From: Streptomyces omiyaensis
GTDB lineage: Bacteria > Actinomycetota > Actinomycetes > Streptomycetales > Streptomycetaceae
NCBI RefSeq assembly: GCF_014650895.1
Contig: NZ_BMVV01000001.1
Span: 396,222-460,221 of the forward strand
Direction: 5' to 3'
Length of the DNA: 64,000 nt
A model generated the notes under the pieces. That model did no database searches and was not told the origin of the DNA. It worked only from the letters and a program-made list of their open reading frames with translations. A program made the translations under genes and the position numbers. Positions 51,714 to 61,148 of the stretch are shown in pieces; within the stretch, counting starts at the first letter, position 1; each line of letters begins with the position of its first letter.

Positions 51714-54115
51714 CGGCCCTCGCCACGGCACCCGCCCCCGCGGACCACCGGGGGCGCCGGCCCGGTCCCCTGCTGCTCGGCGTGCGCCACCACGGACCCG
51801 GCTCCGCGCGCGGGGTGCTCGCCGCGCTGGAGGCGACCCGCCCCGACGCGGTGCTGATCGAGGGACCCGCCGAGGCCGACGGCCTGGTCGCCCTCGCCGC
51901 CGACCCGGGGCTGCGGCCGCCCGTCGCCCTCCTCGCCCACGCCGTCGACGACCCCGGCCGGGCCGCCTTCTGGCCCTTCGCCGCCTTCTCGCCCGAGTGG
52001 GCCGCCCTCCGCTGGGCCGTCGACCGGGGCGTACCGGTCCGCTTCGTCGACCTGCCCGCCGCCCACACCCTCGCCGCGGCCGACCCCAGCTGGGGCGAGG
52101 CCGGCGACGAGGACGAGTTCGACGGCGGCGCCCGGATCGACCCCCTCGCCGAACTCGCCCGGGCCGCCGGGCACGAGGACCCCGAGCGGTGGTGGGAGGA
52201 CGTCGTCGAACTCCGCGGCGCCGCGGCGCCCCCCGGTTCCCACGCTCCCCCCGATCCGCCGGACGCCCGCGACCCCCTCGCCGTCTTCGACCCCCTCGCC
52301 GTCTTCGACGCGCTCGCCGACGCCATGGCCGCCCTGCGCGAGCGCCACGGCGACGGCGGCCACCCGCGCGACGCGGTCCGCGAGGCCCACATGCGGCTGC
52401 GGCTGCGGGAGGCCCGCAAGGAGTTCGGGGACGCCGTCGCCGTCGTCTGCGGCGCCTGGCACGTGCCCGCGCTCGCCCGGCGGACCACCGTCACCGCCGA
52501 CCGCGCCCTGCTCAGGGGCCTGCCCCGGGTGAAGACCGAACTGACCTGGGTCCCCTGGACCCACCGGCGGCTCGCCCGCCGCTCCGGATACGGCGCCGGT
52601 ATCGAGTCGCCCGGCTGGTACGCGCACCTCCACTCCGCCCCCGACCGGCCCGTCGAGCGGTGGATGACCGAGGTCGCCGGACTGCTCCGCGGGGCCGGCC
52701 ACCCCGTCTCCCCGGCCCACGTCATCGAGGCCGTCCGCCTCGCGGAGGGACTCGCCGCCCTGCGCGGCCGCCCCCGCCCCGGCCTGGACGAGACCACCGA
52801 TGCCGTCCGGGCCGTCCTCTGCGACGGCTCCGACGTGCCGCTCGCCCTCGTCCGGGACCGGCTCGTCGTCGGCGACGTCCTCGGCGAGGTCCCCGCCGCC
52901 GCGCCGGCCGTCCCGCTCCAGCGCGACCTCGACCGCCTCCAGCGGAGCCTCCGGCTCAAGCCCTGCGCCGAGGAGCGCGAGCTCGACCTCGACCTGCGCG
53001 GGGAGACCGACGCCGCCCGCAGCCGCCTCCTGCACCGGCTCCGGCTCCTCGGCGTCGACTGGGGCGAGCCCGCCGCGGGCCGTGCCGGCACCGGCACCTT
53101 CCGCGAGTCCTGGCGGCTGCGCTGGCAGCCCGAGCTCCACGTCCGGGTCGCCGAGGCCGGCGTCTGGGGCACCACCGTCGAGGCCGCCGCCACCGCCCGG
53201 GCCGCGTCGCACGCCCGCGCCGCGGACTCCCTCGGCGAGATCACCGCCCTCGCCGAGCGCTGCCTCCTCGGCGGCCTCGGCGACGCCCTGCCCGCCGTCC
53301 TGGGCGCCCTCGCCGACCGGGCCGCGCTCGACACCGACGTCGCCCACCTCGCCGACGCGCTGCCCGCCCTGGCCCGCTCGCTGCGGTACGGGGACGTGCG
53401 GGGCACCGACACCGGGGCCCTCGCGGACGTCGCCGCCGGCCTCGCCGAGCGGATCTGCGTGGGCCTCCCGCCCGCCTGCGCCCACCTCGACCCCGACGCC
53501 GCCGCCCGCATGCGCGCCCGCCTGGAGACCGTCCACACCGCGATCGGCCTCCTGGGCCCCCGGACCCCGGACCCGACCCCGGAGGCGGACCCGCTCCCGG
53601 GTCCCGTCGGACTCCCCGACCGCTGGGCCGGTGTGCTGCGGCGGCTCGCGGGCGGGGAGCGGGTGGCCGGCGAGGTGCGGGGCAGGGCGGCGCGCCTGCT
53701 CGTGGACGAGGGGTGGAACGGCGGGGAGGAGACCGCGCGGCTCATGGGGCTCGCGCTGTCGCCGGGGGCGCCGGCCGCCGACGCGGCCGCCTGGACCGAG
53801 GGCTTCGTCGGCGGCACCGGCGGCGGACTGCTCCTCGTCCACGACGAGCGGCTCCTCTCCCTCCTCGACGACTGGCTCGCCCGGGTGCCCGCCGAGGCCT
53901 TCACCGACGTCCTGCCGCTGCTGCGGCGCACCTTCGGCGGCTACGAGCCGGGGGTCCGCCGCGCCCTCGGCGAGCTCGTCGCCCGCGGGCCCGGGGCCGC
54001 CGCCCCCGGCTCCGCCGCCCCGGTCCCCGGCTTCGCCGACGCCCTCGACGGGGCGCGGGCCGACGCGGTCCTCCCCCTGCTCCACCTCGTCCTCGGCCAG
54101 GAGGCCCCCGCATGA
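51710..54115 (+). CDS. DUF5682 family protein
   Basis: An 801-residue cytosolic protein of unknown function. The N terminus (LLLGVRHHGPGSARGVLAAL; DAVLIEGPAEADGLVALAAD) is the hallmark of DUF5682; the rest is helical with one acidic insert. It is translationally coupled on both sides: ATGA overlaps with the MoxR stop and with the VWA start. This tight packing suggests it assembles with the MoxR ATPase and the VWA protein in one complex (inference). I see no catalytic motif that would assign an enzymatic reaction. Confidence 0.9.
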   Translation: MTALATAPAPADHRGRRPGPLLLGVRHHGPGSARGVLAALEATRPDAVLIEGPAEADGLVALAADPGLRPPVALLAHAVDDPGRAAFWPFAAFSPEWAALRWAVDRGVPVRFVDLPAAHTLAAADPSWGEAGDEDEFDGGARIDPLAELARAAGHEDPERWWEDVVELRGAAAPPGSHAPPDPPDARDPLAVFDPLAVFDALADAMAALRERHGDGGHPRDAVREAHMRLRLREARKEFGDAVAVVCGAWHVPALARRTTVTADRALLRGLPRVKTELTWVPWTHRRLARRSGYGAGIESPGWYAHLHSAPDRPVERWMTEVAGLLRGAGHPVSPAHVIEAVRLAEGLAALRGRPRPGLDETTDAVRAVLCDGSDVPLALVRDRLVVGDVLGEVPAAAPAVPLQRDLDRLQRSLRLKPCAEERELDLDLRGETDAARSRLLHRLRLLGVDWGEPAAGRAGTGTFRESWRLRWQPELHVRVAEAGVWGTTVEAAATARAASHARAADSLGEITALAERCLLGGLGDALPAVLGALADRAALDTDVAHLADALPALARSLRYGDVRGTDTGALADVAAGLAERICVGLPPACAHLDPDAAARMRARLETVHTAIGLLGPRTPDPTPEADPLPGPVGLPDRWAGVLRRLAGGERVAGEVRGRAARLLVDEGWNGGEETARLMGLALSPGAPAADAAAWTEGFVGGTGGGLLLVHDERLLSLLDDWLARVPAEAFTDVLPLLRRTFGGYEPGVRRALGELVARGPGAAAPGSAAPVPGFADALDGARADAVLPLLHLVLGQEAPA

Positions 54116-55368
54116 GCGCCCCGAACGCCCCGGCCGCCTCCGGCCCCGTCCGCTCCGCCGGCCCCGGCCCCGCCGAATCCGCCGGCCCGGGCTCCACCGG
54201 CCCCGGCCCCGCCGAATCCGGCACCCCCGGTCCCTCCGCCGACGAGCGGCTCCGGCGGTGGCGTCTCGTCCTCGGCGGCGGCCCGGGGGACGGCACCGGC
54301 CGCGCCCTGAGCGGCACCGACGCCTCCATGGACGCCGCCCTCGCCGCCCTCTACGACAGCCGGGACGGCGGCGGCGACCGCAGGGGCGGCCTCGGCGGCT
54401 CCGCGCCGTCCGTCGCCCGCTGGCTCGGCGACATCCGCGCCTACTTCCCCGCCTCCGTCGTGCGGGTCATGCAGCGCGACGCCATCGACCGGCTCGATCT
54501 CGCCGCCCTGCTCCTGGAGCCCGAGACGCTGGCGGCCGTCGAGCCCGACGTGCACCTGGCCGCCACGCTGCTGTCGCTGAACAAGGCGCTGCCGGAGACG
54601 ACCCGAGAGACCGCCCGGGCCGTCGTCCGCAAGGTGGTCGCCGACCTGGAGGCCCGGCTCGCGTCCCGTACCCGGGCGACCGTCGCCGGCGCCCTCGACC
54701 GCTCCGCCCGGACCACGCGCCCCCGCCACCGGGACATCGACTGGGACCGCACCCTCAGGGCCAACCTCCGGCACTACCTGCCCGAGCACCGCACGGTGGT
54801 CCCCGAGCGGCTGATCGGCCACGGCCGCGCCTCCCGGGGAGTCCGCAAGGAGGTCGTCCTCTGCGTCGACCAGTCCGGTTCGATGGCCGCCTCCCTCGTG
54901 TACGCCTCCGTCTTCGGCGCGGTCCTCGCCTCCCTCCGGGCCGTCGCGACCCGGCTCGTCGTCTTCGACACCTCCGTCGTCGACCTCACGGACGCGCTCG
55001 ACGACCCCGTCGACGTCCTCTTCGGCACCCGGCTGGGCGGCGGCACCGACATCGACCGGGCGCTCGGCTACTGCCAGTCGCGGATCACCCGCCCCGCCGA
55101 CACCGTCGTCGTCCTGATCAGCGACCTGTACGAGGGGGGGATCAGGGGCGGCATGCTGAAGCGGGTCGCCGCGATGAAGGCGTCCGGCGTGGAGTTCGTC
55201 GCCCTGCTCGCCCTCTCCGACGAGGGCGCCCCCGCCCACGACCGCGAGCACGCCGCCGCGCTCGCCGCGCTCGGGGTGCCCGCCTTCGCCTGCACCCCCG
55301 ACCTCTTCCCGGAGGTGATGGCCGCGGCCCTGGAGAAGCGGCCGCCGCCGGTCCCCGCCACCGCCTGA
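54112..55368 (+). CDS. VWA domain-containing protein, MoxR partner
   Basis: A 418-residue cytosolic protein. The first 45 residues are Pro/Gly/Ser-rich; residues 45-240 are helical (PSVARWLGDIRAYFPASVVR); residues 245-410 form a von Willebrand factor A domain with MIDAS motif DQSGSMAAS and a second site around GTRLGGGTDIDRAL and ISDLYEGG. VWA proteins bind MoxR ATPases and metal-dependent client proteins. Overlaps the DUF5682 stop by 4 nt. Last gene of the operon; two hairpins follow. Confidence 0.94.
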   Translation: MSAPNAPAASGPVRSAGPGPAESAGPGSTGPGPAESGTPGPSADERLRRWRLVLGGGPGDGTGRALSGTDASMDAALAALYDSRDGGGDRRGGLGGSAPSVARWLGDIRAYFPASVVRVMQRDAIDRLDLAALLLEPETLAAVEPDVHLAATLLSLNKALPETTRETARAVVRKVVADLEARLASRTRATVAGALDRSARTTRPRHRDIDWDRTLRANLRHYLPEHRTVVPERLIGHGRASRGVRKEVVLCVDQSGSMAASLVYASVFGAVLASLRAVATRLVVFDTSVVDLTDALDDPVDVLFGTRLGGGTDIDRALGYCQSRITRPADTVVVLISDLYEGGIRGGMLKRVAAMKASGVEFVALLALSDEGAPAHDREHAAALAALGVPAFACTPDLFPEVMAAALEKRPPPVPATA

Positions 55369-55463
55369 GCGCCGTCCGGGCGGCCGTGCGGAATCCGTCG
55401 TCGCCGGGCCACCCGGACGGCCGCCCGCGTGTGGACTGAGGTCCATATCACACCCGGCGCGAG

Positions 55464-55503
55464 GCGCCCCTCACCCGGCGCACCGGCGTGGCGTGAGGGG
55501 CGC
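55464..55503 (+). terminator. Terminator after the VWA operon
   Basis: Perfect 11-bp stem GCGCCCCTCAC/GTGAGGGGCGC with an 18-nt loop. A weaker long-loop hairpin precedes it at 55378-55426. Confidence 0.65.
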
Positions 55504-55584
55504 AAAGCCCGCTCCCCGCCTGCCCCGTGGGGCCGCGAGGAGGGCGGCCGGACGCCCACGGACAGCCCATCCGTCCCTACGTTC

Positions 55585-55712
55585 TGTGACCCGTATCACC
55601 GCTCCTCGGGGATCTGCGATTTAGGGACCCACGTCCCACGGGGATAACCTGCGAGACGGACATGCCGCGTCCACGGACACCGTGTACGCCTCCCTAGTGA
55701 CAGCGCAGTCAC
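55585..55712 (+). promoter_or_regulatory. Two N6-spaced dyads upstream of sucC
   Basis: TGTGACCCGTATCACC (55585-55600) and GTGACAGCGCAGTCAC (55697-55712). Both are pairs of short arms with a 6-nt spacer, like Crp or Rex operators; the second lies in the putative leader. Confidence 0.4.
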
Positions 55713-55774
55713 GTTGCCCTCCGCGGCACGCCCACGCAGACAACGAACCGCGATCATCTAGAAAAGGGACGCGC

Positions 55775-56953
55775 GTGGACCTGTTCGAGTACCAGGCGAG
55801 GGACCTCTTCGCCAAGCACGGTGTACCGGTGCTGGCCGGTGAAGTCATCGACACGCCTGAGGCGGCGCGCGAGGCCACCGAGCGTCTGGGCGGCAAGTCG
55901 GTCGTCAAGGCGCAGGTGAAGGTCGGCGGCCGCGGCAAGGCCGGCGGCGTCAAGCTGGCGGCCACCCCGGACGAGGCCGTCGCCCGCGCGACGGACATCC
56001 TGGGCATGGACATCAAGGGCCACACGGTCCACAAGGTGATGATCGCCGAGCTGTCCCCGGAGATCGAGGCGGAGTACTACGTCTCGTACCTGCTCGACCG
56101 CACCAACCGCACCTTCCTGGCCATGGCCTCGGTGCAGGGCGGCATGGACATCGAGGAGGTCGCGGAGAAGACCCCCGAGGCCCTCGCGAAGGTCCCGGTC
56201 AACGCCAACGACGGCGTCACCCTGGAGAAGGCCCGCGAGATCGTCGCCCAGGCGAAGTTCCCGGCCGAGGTCGCCGAGGGCGTCGCCGAGGTCCTGGTCA
56301 CCCTGTGGGACACCTTCGTCGCCGAGGACGCCCTCCTCGTCGAGGTCAACCCGCTGGTGAAGACCAAGGACGGCCGCATCCTGGCCCTCGACGGCAAGGT
56401 CTCGCTCGACGAGAACGCCGACTTCCGCCAGCCGGAGCACGAGGCCCTGGAGGACAAGGCCGCGGCCAACCCGCTGGAGGCCGCCGCCAAGGCCAAGGGC
56501 CTCAACTACGTCAAGCTCGACGGCTCCGTCGGCATCATCGGCAACGGCGCCGGCCTGGTCATGTCGACCCTGGACGTCGTCGCGTACGCCGGTGAGAACC
56601 ACGGCGGCGTGAAGCCGGCCAACTTCCTCGACATCGGCGGCGGCGCCTCCGCCGAGGTCATGGCGAACGGCCTGGAGATCATCCTCGGCGACGCGGACGT
56701 CAAGTCCGTCTTCGTCAACGTCTTCGGCGGCATCACCGCCTGTGACGAGGTCGCCAACGGCATCGTGCAGGCCCTGGAGCTCCTCGCCTCGAAGGGCGAG
56801 GAAGTCACCAAGCCGCTGGTCGTGCGCCTCGACGGCAACAACGCGGAGCTGGGTCGCAAGATCCTGTCGGACGCCAACCACCCGCTCGTGCAGCGCGTGG
56901 ACACCATGGACGGCGCGGCCGACAAGGCCGCCGAGCTCGCGGCCGCGAAGTAA
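55775..56953 (+). CDS. sucC: Succinyl-CoA synthetase beta subunit SucC
   Basis: TCA-cycle enzyme subunit: with SucD it converts succinyl-CoA, phosphate and ADP or GDP to succinate, CoA and NTP. 392 residues, normal length. It begins [19 protein letters not shown] (ATP-grasp entry), contains [17 protein letters not shown] for nucleotide binding and GGIT near the C terminus. GTG start chosen because it gives the invariant MDLFEYQ N terminus, although a longer frame is open upstream. 21 bp before sucD. Confidence 0.97.
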   Translation: MDLFEYQARDLFAKHGVPVLAGEVIDTPEAAREATERLGGKSVVKAQVKVGGRGKAGGVKLAATPDEAVARATDILGMDIKGHTVHKVMIAELSPEIEAEYYVSYLLDRTNRTFLAMASVQGGMDIEEVAEKTPEALAKVPVNANDGVTLEKAREIVAQAKFPAEVAEGVAEVLVTLWDTFVAEDALLVEVNPLVKTKDGRILALDGKVSLDENADFRQPEHEALEDKAAANPLEAAAKAKGLNYVKLDGSVGIIGNGAGLVMSTLDVVAYAGENHGGVKPANFLDIGGGASAEVMANGLEIILGDADVKSVFVNVFGGITACDEVANGIVQALELLASKGEEVTKPLVVRLDGNNAELGRKILSDANHPLVQRVDTMDGAADKAAELAAAK

Positions 56954-56974
56954 GGGAAGAGGGACTAAACAGCC

Positions 56975-57859
56975 ATGGCTATCTTCCTCAACAAGGACAG
57001 CAAGGTCATCGTCCAGGGCATGACCGGTGCCACGGGCATGAAGCACACCAAGCTCATGCTGGGTGACGGCACCAACATCGTCGGCGGCGTGAACCCGCGC
57101 AAGGCCGGCACCGTCGTCGACTTCGACGGCACCGAGGTCCCGGTCTTCGGCACCGTCGCCGAGGCGATGAAGGAGACCGGCGCCAACGTCTCGGTCCTCT
57201 TCGTCCCGCCGGCCTTCGCCAAGGCCGCCGTCGTCGAGGCGATCGACGCCGAGATCCCCCTCGCCGTCGTCATCACCGAGGGCATCGCCGTCCACGACTC
57301 CGCCGCGTTCTACGCGTACGCCGTGGAGAAGGGCGGCAAGACCCGCCTCATCGGCCCGAACTGCCCCGGTCTCATCACCCCGGGCCAGTCGAACGCCGGC
57401 ATCATCCCGGGCGACATCACGAAGCCGGGCCGCATCGGCCTGGTCTCGAAGTCCGGCACGCTGACGTACCAGATGATGTACGAGCTCCGTGACCTCGGCT
57501 TCTCCTCCGCCGTCGGCATCGGTGGCGACCCGGTCATCGGCACCACGCACATCGACGCCCTGGCGGCCTTCGAGGCCGACCCGGACACCGACCTGATCGT
57601 CATGATCGGCGAGATCGGCGGCGACGCCGAGGAGCGTGCGGCCGACTTCATCAAGGCCAACGTCACCAAGCCGGTCGTCGGCTACGTCGCGGGCTTCACC
57701 GCGCCCGAGGGCAAGACCATGGGCCACGCCGGCGCCATCGTCTCCGGCTCCTCCGGCACCGCCCAGGCGAAGAAGGAGGCCCTGGAGGCCGCCGGTGTGA
57801 AGGTCGGCAAGACCCCCACCGAGACCGCCAAGCTGGCGCGCGCGATCCTCGCGGGCTGA
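56975..57859 (+). CDS. sucD: Succinyl-CoA synthetase alpha subunit SucD
   Basis: A 294-residue partner of SucC, carrying the phosphorylatable active-site His (GHAGAI near residue 250) and the CoA-binding Rossmann domain ([19 protein letters not shown]); [12 protein letters not shown] is also conserved. ATG start. Ends the operon at a perfect 22-bp-stem terminator. Confidence 0.98.
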   Translation: MAIFLNKDSKVIVQGMTGATGMKHTKLMLGDGTNIVGGVNPRKAGTVVDFDGTEVPVFGTVAEAMKETGANVSVLFVPPAFAKAAVVEAIDAEIPLAVVITEGIAVHDSAAFYAYAVEKGGKTRLIGPNCPGLITPGQSNAGIIPGDITKPGRIGLVSKSGTLTYQMMYELRDLGFSSAVGIGGDPVIGTTHIDALAAFEADPDTDLIVMIGEIGGDAEERAADFIKANVTKPVVGYVAGFTAPEGKTMGHAGAIVSGSSGTAQAKKEALEAAGVKVGKTPTETAKLARAILAG

Positions 57860-57887
57860 CGCACGGCACCGCCTGACAGGCCGTAAG

Positions 57888-57935
57888 CGAGTGGGCCCCG
57901 CCCCTCCGGGAGACCGGAGGGGCGGGGCCCACTCG
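57888..57935. terminator. Terminator between sucD and the HTH/sigma-like gene
   Basis: Perfect 22-bp stem (57888-57909 with 57914-57935), loop GAGA; serves the convergent gene as well. Confidence 0.92.
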
Positions 57936-57955
57936 CACGTCCGCGGCCGGCGGGG

Positions 57956-59407
57956 CTACCCGGCGGTCGGGACCAGCCGCTCCGGGCCCGGGTTCGGCCC
58001 GGACCGCAGCCTGTCGCGGAGCTCCACGTCCTCCACGCCGAGCTTCTGCGGCCCGCCGCGCACCGGGACGCCGTTCACGGTCTGCCCGGGCGCGACCTCC
58101 GGGATGTAACGGGTCGGGGCCGTCGCCGCCGTCAGCGCCGTGACGCCGATCAGGACCGCCGTCACCCCGGCCACCGTCCGGGTGAGCCGCCGGGCCCGCC
58201 GCTCGCTGCCGCCGCGGACCGTGAGGGCCCCCGGCAGCGTCGCCGCCGGCGCCTCCCCGACCAGCGCGCCCAGCCGGTGGCGGAGCGCCTCGGGGTCGGC
58301 CAGCTCCGGCACCGCCCTGCCGATCGCCGTGTGCGCGTACAGCAGCCGGTTGGCGGCGGCGGGGGTGCTCGCCTCCGTCTCGGCGGCCGTCTCGGGAAGG
58401 TCCAGTCCGAGGCCGTCGTAGAGCAGGACGGTCCGGCGGTACGGCGCCGGCAGGTCGAGCAGTGCGCCGAGCAGGGCCCGCCGCCCGGCGTCGGCGGGGG
58501 GATCGTCGGGGTGCCGGTGGGCGCGGCGCAGCCGGTGCCAGGGCGAGAGGGCGTACTCGTACGCCGCCGCCCGCACCCAGCCGACCGGGTCGGCGTCCAC
58601 GGCCACCTCGGGCCAGTGCTCCCAGGCGTGCCGGAAGGCGTGCTCGACGGCCTCCCGGGAGAGTGCGCGGCGCCCGCTCAGCAGATAGGCCTGGTGGACG
58701 AGGCCGGGTGCCGCGTGCGCGTAGAGCGCGTCGAAGGCCTGCTCGGGGGTGAGCCCGGACGGATGCGGTCCGGGTCCCGGATCGGGCCCCGTCCCGCCTT
58801 CGGCTCCCGGCTCGGGGGCCGGTGCCTCCGGCGGTCCGGTCCTGCGCCGCTCGCCGGGCCGGGACGGACCGCGCCGGCCGGGGGAGGAGGCGGTGATCGC
58901 GGGTGCGGGGGAGGGCGCCCGCGGCGGCTTGGCGGCCCGCTTGGCGGCGGCCCTGGGCCGTACGTTGGCGGTGGGGGCGGGGGTCGGGGCGGCGCCCTTC
59001 GCGGCGGGGGTCTGGGCCGCGCCCGAGGCGCCGGCCGCACCGGGGGCCGTGCCGCCGGCCGTCCCGGGGACCGGGGCCGTGCCGGAGGCCGTACCCGGGA
59101 CCGGGGCCGTCCCGGCGGCCGCGTCGGAAGAGGGGGAGGGGGAAGCGGCGGGGGCGGGGCCGTCCGCCTCCGGGGCGGCGGGCGCGCCGGAGAGCAGCTT
59201 CACGTACGCCTCGCGCTTGCGGCCGCGGGGGGCGGAGCGTCCGGTCTCCCAGGCCTTCACCGTGGCCTTCGTGACGCCCATGGCCTCGGCGACCTGCTCC
59301 TCGCTCAGGCAGAGCGCCTCGCGCAGCCGGCGCCGCTCCTTCGGCGTCGGCAGCGCGCCGGTGGTGGAGGGGGGCGCGGTGTCGCCGCCCCGGCTCGTCT
59401 GGCTCAT
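57956..59407 (-). CDS. Membrane-anchored regulator: XRE HTH plus sigma-like domains
   Basis: A 483-residue protein of unusual architecture. Residues 22-73 form an XRE-type HTH (LREALCLSEEQVAEAMGVTK then VKAWETGR). A 150-residue Ala/Pro-rich linker with GTAPVPG repeats follows. Residues 240-395 resemble sigma-70 regions 2 and 4 (LTPEQAFDALYAHAAPGLVH; LLDLPAPYRRTVLLYDGLGL). One membrane helix (TVAGVTAVLIGVTALTAAT, about 410-432) and a short external tail end the protein. ATG behind GGGAGG. Possibly a membrane-tethered DNA-binding regulator; target unknown. Confidence 0.8.
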   Translation of the reverse strand: MSQTSRGGDTAPPSTTGALPTPKERRRLREALCLSEEQVAEAMGVTKATVKAWETGRSAPRGRKREAYVKLLSGAPAAPEADGPAPAASPSPSSDAAAGTAPVPGTASGTAPVPGTAGGTAPGAAGASGAAQTPAAKGAAPTPAPTANVRPRAAAKRAAKPPRAPSPAPAITASSPGRRGPSRPGERRRTGPPEAPAPEPGAEGGTGPDPGPGPHPSGLTPEQAFDALYAHAAPGLVHQAYLLSGRRALSREAVEHAFRHAWEHWPEVAVDADPVGWVRAAAYEYALSPWHRLRRAHRHPDDPPADAGRRALLGALLDLPAPYRRTVLLYDGLGLDLPETAAETEASTPAAANRLLYAHTAIGRAVPELADPEALRHRLGALVGEAPAATLPGALTVRGGSERRARRLTRTVAGVTAVLIGVTALTAATAPTRYIPEVAPGQTVNGVPVRGGPQKLGVEDVELRDRLRSGPNPGPERLVPTAG

Positions 59408-59526
59408 CGGCGTCGACCTCCCGCAGAGCACCTCTGGGCGGAAAAGTACATAAACGTATCTTGAGCGACACAACGGATGTTTGCCTGTTACGCCGCGAAA
59501 GCGCGTGTCGTTGGCAGCATGGCCCC

Positions 59527-61125
59527 GTGACCCACCTGACCGAGCACTCCCTGGTCCAGGGCGGGCGTTCCGCCGCGTTCGCCACCGCCTGCGTCCGCGG
59601 CGGGGTCGCCGCCGGGCTCGGCTTCGGCGCGCTCGCGGTCCTGGTGATCGCCGCCTGGATCAGCTCCCCCTTCCCCGACGGCGGCGCCGGCGGCGCCCTC
59701 CACCTCGCCGCCGGGCTCTGGCTGCTCGCGCACGGCGTCGACCTCGTGCGCACCGACACGCTCGGCGGGCTGCCCGCGCCGCTGGGGATCACCCCCCTGC
59801 TGCTGACCGCCCTGCCGGTCTGGCTGCTCCACCGGACCGCCCGCTCCACCCTCGACCCCGCCGACGAGACCCGGCCCCGGCCCTCGCCCGCGGGCACCCT
59901 CGGCGCCGTCTCCGGCGGATACCTGCTGGTCGCGGCCGTGATCGTGGTCTACAGCGAGAGCGGCGCACTCCCCGCCGACCTCGTCACCGCCGGGCTGTGG
60001 CTGCCGGTCGTGGTCGTCGGCGCGGCCGGGGCCGGCGTCCGGGCCGCGCTGGGCCGCCCCCTGCCGGGCCGGGAGGAGGCCGCCGCCGCGCTGCGCGGGG
60101 CGGCGACCGGCCTGGTGGTGCTGACGGCGGGCGGAGCGGTGGCGGCCGGGGTCGCGCTGGCCTGGCACGCGGACGCGGCCCGGGCCTCCTACGACGGACT
60201 CGCGGGGGAATGGTCCGGACGGGTGACGCTGGCGCTGCTCGTCCTCGCGCTGCTGCCGAACGCGGCGGTCTGGGCGGCGGCCTACGGGCTCGGCCCCGGC
60301 TTCGCCCTCGGCACCGGCGCGCTCGCGACCCCGCTCGGCCTGTCCGGCGACCCCGCCGTGCCGCCCTTCCCGCTGCTCGCGGCGGTGCCGCCGGACGGCC
60401 GCGGCGGCTGGCCGCAGTGGGCCGCGGCGGTCGTGCCGCTGGTCGCGGCGGTGGCGCTGGGCCGTTCGGCGGGCCGGTCGACCGGCACCGGCCGGGCCCG
60501 GGAGACGGCGCTCGCGGCGCTGGGCGCGTCCTGGGTCCTCGGGACGGCGGTCGCCCTCCTGGCCGGTGCGGCGGGCGGCCCCCTCGGCTCGGGCCGGCTG
60601 CTCGCCTTCGGCCCGGTCGGGTGGCAGGCGGGCGCGGCCGCGGTGCTGTGGGGGGTGGCCGTCGGCCTGCCGACGGCGCTGGCGGTACGGGCCTGGGGGC
60701 GCCGGGTGCCGCGCGTGAAGCGGCCCCGGCTCCCGAAGCCCCCCAAGCCCCCGAAGGCGCCGAAGCCCCCGAAGGCCTCCGCGGCGCCGGAGCCGGCCCT
60801 GGCCGGGGCCCCGTCCGGGGTCCCGGCGGCGCCGCTCCGCGACCCCCTGGACCTCGGCTTCCCGCTGGACGACGGGGGCTACGAGCCGTACGACTACCTC
60901 CCCGCGTCCTGGGAGACCGCACCGCCGCCGGGCCCGCCGGCCCCACGGCCGGCCCCGGCCCCCGCTCCGGTCTCGGCCCCCACCCCGGCCCCCGCCCCGG
61001 ATCCCGCACCGAAGCCGGATCCCGTACCGAAGTCCCCGCCGGGGTCCACGCCCCCGCCGGGGCCGGACGCGCCTCCGCCCCGGCCGTCGGGGACGGCCGG
61101 GGCGGAGGCGGAGGAGCGGGGGTGA
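59527..61125 (+). CDS. DUF6350 family multi-pass membrane protein
   Basis: A 532-residue membrane protein with about ten hydrophobic helices in the first 410 residues (GGVAAGLGFGALAVLVIAAW; LAAGLWLLAHGVDLV; WGVAVGLPTALAVRAWG) and a Pro/Lys/Ala-rich cytosolic tail of about 115 residues. It matches the uncharacterised family usually encoded just before purN in Streptomyces. GTG 59527 is favoured; a CAGCAT box 6 bp ahead may make it leaderless, but TTG 59461 would extend it by 22 residues. Function unknown. Confidence 0.8.
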   Translation: MTHLTEHSLVQGGRSAAFATACVRGGVAAGLGFGALAVLVIAAWISSPFPDGGAGGALHLAAGLWLLAHGVDLVRTDTLGGLPAPLGITPLLLTALPVWLLHRTARSTLDPADETRPRPSPAGTLGAVSGGYLLVAAVIVVYSESGALPADLVTAGLWLPVVVVGAAGAGVRAALGRPLPGREEAAAALRGAATGLVVLTAGGAVAAGVALAWHADAARASYDGLAGEWSGRVTLALLVLALLPNAAVWAAAYGLGPGFALGTGALATPLGLSGDPAVPPFPLLAAVPPDGRGGWPQWAAAVVPLVAAVALGRSAGRSTGTGRARETALAALGASWVLGTAVALLAGAAGGPLGSGRLLAFGPVGWQAGAAAVLWGVAVGLPTALAVRAWGRRVPRVKRPRLPKPPKPPKAPKPPKASAAPEPALAGAPSGVPAAPLRDPLDLGFPLDDGGYEPYDYLPASWETAPPPGPPAPRPAPAPAPVSAPTPAPAPDPAPKPDPVPKSPPGSTPPPGPDAPPPRPSGTAGAEAEERG

Positions 61126-61148
61126 GGGGACGCGCGGGAGCGAGGGCG

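Larger units (their letters stand above)
55369..55774. other. Intergenic region VWA-sucC
   Basis: 406 bp. Its first 130 bp hold two hairpins. The rest is the sucC promoter region, with dyads TGTGA-N6-TCACC (55585-55600) and GTGAC-N6-GTCAC (55697-55712), a GGGAC/GTCCC dyad (55624-55637) and TAACCT (55645-55650) as a possible -10. No small ORF looks real. Confidence 0.6.
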
